From Eubacteriales bacterium (GTDB taxonomy: Bacteria; Bacillota; Clostridia; Saccharofermentanales; UBA5734), in NCBI GenBank assembly GCA_028685755.1, contig JAQUDJ010000013.1, positions 12,673 through 56,566 of the forward strand: DNA of 43,894 nucleotides. Reading direction: 5' to 3'. Every line of letters begins with the position of its first letter. The first letter of the stretch is position 1. Made by a program: the position numbers and the translations under genes. Positions 40,816 to 43,894 of the stretch are shown piece by piece. The notes below the pieces were generated by a model that was not told the DNA's origin, did not search any database, and saw only the letters and a list, made by a program, of their open reading frames with translations.

Positions 40816-42165
40816 TCATATTTTTGCAACATAATACCTATATCTTTTTTCGCCATGGGCTTCAAGATAATCCTGCTCAACCATTTCACTCAATATTTGA
40901 CGCGTTTGAGACGCTTTCAATCCCAATATTTCCATAGCGCTGGAATTTGTAATTAGGTCGTTTGTTTTTAGATACTCAAGGACAGCCCTGTAGTTCGAAT
41001 TGTCTATCGCCGGTCTATCGCCGGTTATCGCCGGTCTATCACTAGTTATCGCTGGTTTATCTTCAAAAGTTTTACTCTGATCAGCAATCGATTCAGGATA
41101 TTCAAATGTCACACGCAAGAAATTTTGTGTGAATTTGAAAATCGACCGGTCATATTTTCTTAGAATTCTTGGAATACCAGAACCAATATGCTCAACAAGT
41201 TGGACATCTTTGAAAACTCGCATGAGCTCCCGGTTTCTTGGCGCAGAATATCCAAGGAAAAACTCTTCTTCCTGCATGTCAGGCATCAGTCCACCAGCTG
41301 AAGTGATTACAATTTTGTCAGAGTATATTTCAAAGACGGGTGGAATCTCGCGAATATAGTCATTATGGACGATCGCATTAACAATCGCTTCACGCAGAGA
41401 CACCGGATCCACTGGAAAAGTCTCTTCCCGGATCGTGCTGGTGATCCTTGTTCGGGGGACATTTTCGATATCCATCCTGTTGAGCACATTGAATGTAGCC
41501 TTGATCAGCGAACAATAACCAAATTCTTTATTCTCGATCAAATCGACTTTATCGCTGCCCCGATACCTGGCAATCTTGATTGAGATACTGTTACGGTCTG
41601 CCAGTAGATAAGCGAAGTAATTAAGGCGACCGTCTTCCGTTAATAAATCCAACGACCGGGCAAATTGCTCATTCAATTCTAAACCATTCTCTTCGTAGTA
41701 AATCCTGAGTTGGGCAAAAGTCAGGTCCTGGTGTGGAGATGGGATGTTTTTCAATGATGTTCTTGTGCGCTTGGAGAAGGCAGATTCGATCATTTCATGT
41801 GTCATTGGCTGCGTTGAACTGCCAATCCGAATGTAAGCCCCTTCAGGTGACATCCCTTTTGAACGGATATAATAAGGCTTTTCGGTTCCACTTAAAACCA
41901 TAACTTTTATGATCGTACGCTTTTCCTGTGTTTCAGTGGTGACTTCAAACAAGCCCATGGTCGGTGGAACAATATTGCTACGAATTCGATCGATAACCTT
42001 GCGCTGTACGACATCAATTTCATCAACACCGACAACTTGGCCGTCATCAGAAACACCAATATATAATATGCCACCTTCACGAGTGTTCAGGAATCCAACG
42101 ATCTCTTTTTCAAGTTGATCGGTCAGTTTCAATTTGTATTCTGTCCTGTGATCTTCCAGCTGCAT
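40816..42165 (-). CDS. Schlafen AlbA_2 / HATPase-like transcriptional regulator
   Basis: The ATG at 42163-42165 with GAGGT upstream gives a 449-residue protein. The N-terminal AlbA_2 domain (about 5-125) shows RTEYKLKLTDQLEKEIVGFL and GGILYIGVSDDGQVVG. A GHKL-like ATP-binding segment follows at about 250-350 (LREAIVNAIVHNDY, FEIYSDKIVITSAGG, HIGSGIPRIL). A linker carries repeated DRPAIT/DKPAIT units, and a C-terminal winged helix ends the protein (SAMEILGLKASQTRQILSEM). It is probably a DNA-binding regulator, common on mobile elements. Target unknown. Confidence 0.88.
   Translation of the reverse strand: MQLEDHRTEYKLKLTDQLEKEIVGFLNTREGGILYIGVSDDGQVVGVDEIDVVQRKVIDRIRSNIVPPTMGLFEVTTETQEKRTIIKVMVLSGTEKPYYIRSKGMSPEGAYIRIGSSTQPMTHEMIESAFSKRTRTSLKNIPSPHQDLTFAQLRIYYEENGLELNEQFARSLDLLTEDGRLNYFAYLLADRNSISIKIARYRGSDKVDLIENKEFGYCSLIKATFNVLNRMDIENVPRTRITSTIREETFPVDPVSLREAIVNAIVHNDYIREIPPVFEIYSDKIVITSAGGLMPDMQEEEFFLGYSAPRNRELMRVFKDVQLVEHIGSGIPRILRKYDRSIFKFTQNFLRVTFEYPESIADQSKTFEDKPAITSDRPAITGDRPAIDNSNYRAVLEYLKTNDLITNSSAMEILGLKASQTRQILSEMVEQDYLEAHGEKRYRYYVAKI
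41004..41062. repeat. Short tandem repeats encoding PAIT(S/G)DR units
   Basis: About five degenerate 10-11-bp units built on TATCGCCGGT fill this linker of the AlbA gene, forming 21-bp (7-residue) periods: DKPAITS, DRPAITG, DRPAIDN. The reading frame is kept, so length could vary between strains without loss of the frame in 21-bp steps. Confidence 0.75.
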
Positions 42166-42306
42166 GATCAAACCTCATACAAGTATTAGTGCGCAAGCTA
42201 TTGCGTGCAATATATTGCCTCATTATAGCATGGTGGAACTTGATCGCTCAGTCCCGTTCAATGATAGAGCATGCCGATTGCATGACCATTGGAACGGAGC
42301 ACAACC

Positions 42307-43542
42307 ATGGCAATTAGATCTAGAAAAGTCAAAAACAACCGATCCGAGTCTGGGGTACGGACAGGAAAAAGGGGTACTGTTTACGATGTTTTTATCAATC
42401 TCAAGACCGACACTGGATACAACATGTATTGCAAACGCGGCTTCCTTACTCGAAGTGATGCGTTCGCTCATGAGCAAGAGATTCTAGAAAATAGCATCAA
42501 TCCATTGAAGCGAAAAGCCAATCAATTATTGAGTGAATACCTCACCACATGGTTGGATAACGGATTGAAAACCGAACGCTGGTCGCGAAATACAGCAGTC
42601 GGATATAAGAATAATATTCATAGGCATATTATTCCTGTGATTGGTCATTATCATCTTTGGGACATTACTCCAGAACACTGTGACAACGTGATGCGCCGAA
42701 TGAAATTCAAATGCTACACGGATTCAGCTATTCATTATGTCAGACAGACATTGAGTGTGGCCTTCAATGATGCCTGTTCATATAGCTTGATCGATCGGAA
42801 TCCGGTCATGTATACAATCACCAAGTTCAAAGCAAGCGACTTTAAGCCACAACTCTATGATATCAACATGATTGCCCGACTCATGAATGATCTTTCTGGC
42901 TCAGACTGGGAATGCTTTGTTCTACTGACAGGACTTTATGGTCTCAGGTGATCGGAAGCAATAGGTTAGAAAATGAGCTGCATCGACTTTAGTCGAAGAT
43001 CAATTCTTATCAAAGAACAACTTTCGCCGAGGGAGCTTCGCAGAAAGGGTCAAATGACTTGTCATCTAAAAACCGTCAACAGCTTGAGAACGCTGTACTT
43101 GAGCGACCTGGCACTCGGAATATTCCTGAGACAATTGGAGCGGTTGCAACATCTTAAGACTTTGGCAAATAGCAAGACCCCTTTCGTTGATCAGGATTAT
43201 GTCATTTGCCAAACGAATGGCAACCCCTATGAAGAAACTCATATGGCTAAGAAATTTCACATGCTGACTGAACAGCTCGGTTATCCTAGATGTCGTATTC
43301 ACGATCTTCGTCACAGCACGGCATCAAACGTCTATGATTTGACAGGTGACTACCTGGCTGTTTCCAGAATCCTTGGACATACCATCAAAGGGCTTGAAAA
43401 GACCCTTGGCAGTTCAAAACTCTATGAATCAATGACTTCTCTTTACATTCATGTTCAACCTAGTCGGACGGCAGAGGCAGTAAAAATTCATCATAATGAG
43501 GTGAAAAAGCTTCAAGAAGCACTCAACAAAGGAAAGTCGTAA
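42307..43542 (+). pseudogene. int: Tyrosine integrase interrupted by two nonsense codons
   Basis: One frame runs from the ATG at 42307 to the stop at 43542 (about 411 codons) and is split by TGA at 42949-42951 (codon 215) and TAG at 42967-42969 (codon 221), with no frameshift. The N-terminal half has an AP2-like arm and core-binding domain (YLTTWLDNGLKTERWSRNTA); the catalytic half starts at LTGLYGLR with the first Arg, then HDLRHSTAS, ILGHT and the Tyr in SLYIHV. The region between LGH and Tyr is longer than usual. Both stops lie just after the first catalytic Arg, so the enzyme should be dead unless both are read through. CGA to TGA and TTG to TAG single changes would explain them. Confidence 0.9.
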
Positions 43543-43658
43543 ACATGGCAAATCTGATGTAATCGTCTTTAGATGGGCAAAGAATATTTCAAAAATATAG
43601 CAAAAACCGAGTTTTCCACAGGAAAATGGTCGGTTCATTCGAGTCTCAACAAGCAATG

Positions 43659-43701
43659 AAAAACCCTGAAACGTCCTGTTTCCAGTCATTTCGGGGTTTT
43701 T
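43659..43701. terminator. Bidirectional terminator between the integrase and the IS end
   Basis: AAAAACCCTGAAA and TTTCGGGGTTTTT (one mismatched pair) flank an inner segment of about 17 nt. Ts follow on the plus strand and Ts on the minus strand. Confidence 0.8.
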
Positions 43702-43705
43702 GTAG

Positions 43706-43725
43706 TTACCCCAAAAGTTGTACTG
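43706..43725. repeat. IS3-family terminal inverted repeat (right end)
   Basis: TTACCCCAAAAGTTGTACTG on the plus strand matches the OrfA-side end at 40463-40483 in opposite orientation, with one indel and one change. The transposase C terminus starts 9 bases further in. It marks the edge of an IS that continues beyond the window. Confidence 0.8.
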
Positions 43726-43733
43726 TGGGTTGC

Positions 43734-43894
43734 TTAACTTGCATGTATATTTTCTAACATAATTTTACGATAAGCAATCGGACTCATCTTCAGCCTGGTA
43801 ACAATTCTGTCTTCATTATAGTATTTGATGTATGAATGCAGAGCTCGCTTGAGTTCTTGGAGGGAGCTATAGGTATTTTCATTTCCGTAGTACA
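43734..43894 (-). CDS. IS3-family transposase OrfB, C-terminal part (runs off the right edge)
   Basis: Minus-strand codons give YYGNENTYSSLQELKRALHS, then YIKYYNEDRIVTRLKMSPIA and YRKIMLENIHAS, ending in TAA at 43734-43736. This is the C-terminal end of an IS150-type OrfB catalytic domain (ELKxxxxxYIxYYNxxRI and LKxxSPxxYR). The rest lies outside the window, so intactness is unknown. Whether it belongs to the same element type as the OrfA remnant at 40.4 kb is likely from the matching end repeats. Confidence 0.9.
   Translation of the reverse strand, partial: YYGNENTYSSLQELKRALHSYIKYYNEDRIVTRLKMSPIAYRKIMLENIHAS

Noticed and set aside
42949-42969. Selenocysteine or pyrrolysine recoding in the integrase
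   Set aside because: The sites are at positions where integrases carry ordinary Arg/hydrophobic residues, and two different stops would both need recoding.

Overview
The window looks like a chromosomal segment of an anaerobic Gram-positive bacterium of the Clostridia type with a mid-range GC content. Evidence: an hrcA-grpE-dnaK heat-shock operon with a CIRCE operator, a SigI/RsgI sigma/anti-sigma pair, a DUF438 hemerythrin-PAS protein, a DUF5685 / Cys-tailed J-protein pair, a CD1871A-type CXXC micro-protein, oxygen-sensitive pyruvate formate-lyase with its activase under a ZTP riboswitch, and strong AGGAGG-type ribosome binding sites. No genus can be assigned from the sequence alone.

Layout. 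1-5.6 kb (minus strand): start of dnaK, grpE, hrcA with promoter and CIRCE, hemW, a lipoprotein of M28 peptidase fold and an AroB-like protein. 5.7-9.2 kb (minus): two overlapping Rrf2 regulators, O-acetylhomoserine sulfhydrylase, an AraC regulator, and a telomere-like G-rich repeat. 9.4-12.3 kb (plus): a DacA/S11-like envelope protein and the DUF438 protein. 12.3-14.2 kb (minus): DUF5685, J-domain and membrane protein operon. 14.3-18.8 kb (plus): gltX-glnS and an iron alcohol dehydrogenase. 18.7-25.5 kb (minus): thioredoxin, CXXC micro-protein, polyferredoxin, alpha-alpha barrel-like protein and galM in one run, then an acyl-CoA ligase and a membrane-anchored hydrolase. 25.6-33.1 kb: tRNA-Ala(GGC), sigI-rsgI, a secreted Big2 protein, DUF2202 and DUF2680 secreted proteins, an esterase and a SHOCT membrane protein. 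33.3-37.4 kb (plus): ZTP riboswitch, pflB, pflA, LytTR regulator and DUF3021 membrane partner. 37.4-43.9 kb: an accessory region with IS3-family debris, an AbiEi/AbiEii toxin-antitoxin pair, a Schlafen-AlbA/ATPase-like regulator, a tyrosine integrase broken by two nonsense codons, and the end of a second IS3 element at the window edge.

Themes. Three proteins in the first 11 kb keep the fold signatures of enzymes but lack catalytic residues: the M28 lipoprotein, the AroB-like protein and the S11 carboxypeptidase-like protein. Their pattern suggests pseudoenzymes kept for binding or regulation. The trx/CXXC/polyferredoxin run looks like a membrane thiol or electron relay. The pfl locus ties one-carbon (formate/folate) status to formate production through ZTP sensing. 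The right-hand 6.5 kb is mobile and decaying: every transposase or integrase frame is truncated or interrupted, while the toxin-antitoxin genes and the AlbA gene are intact.
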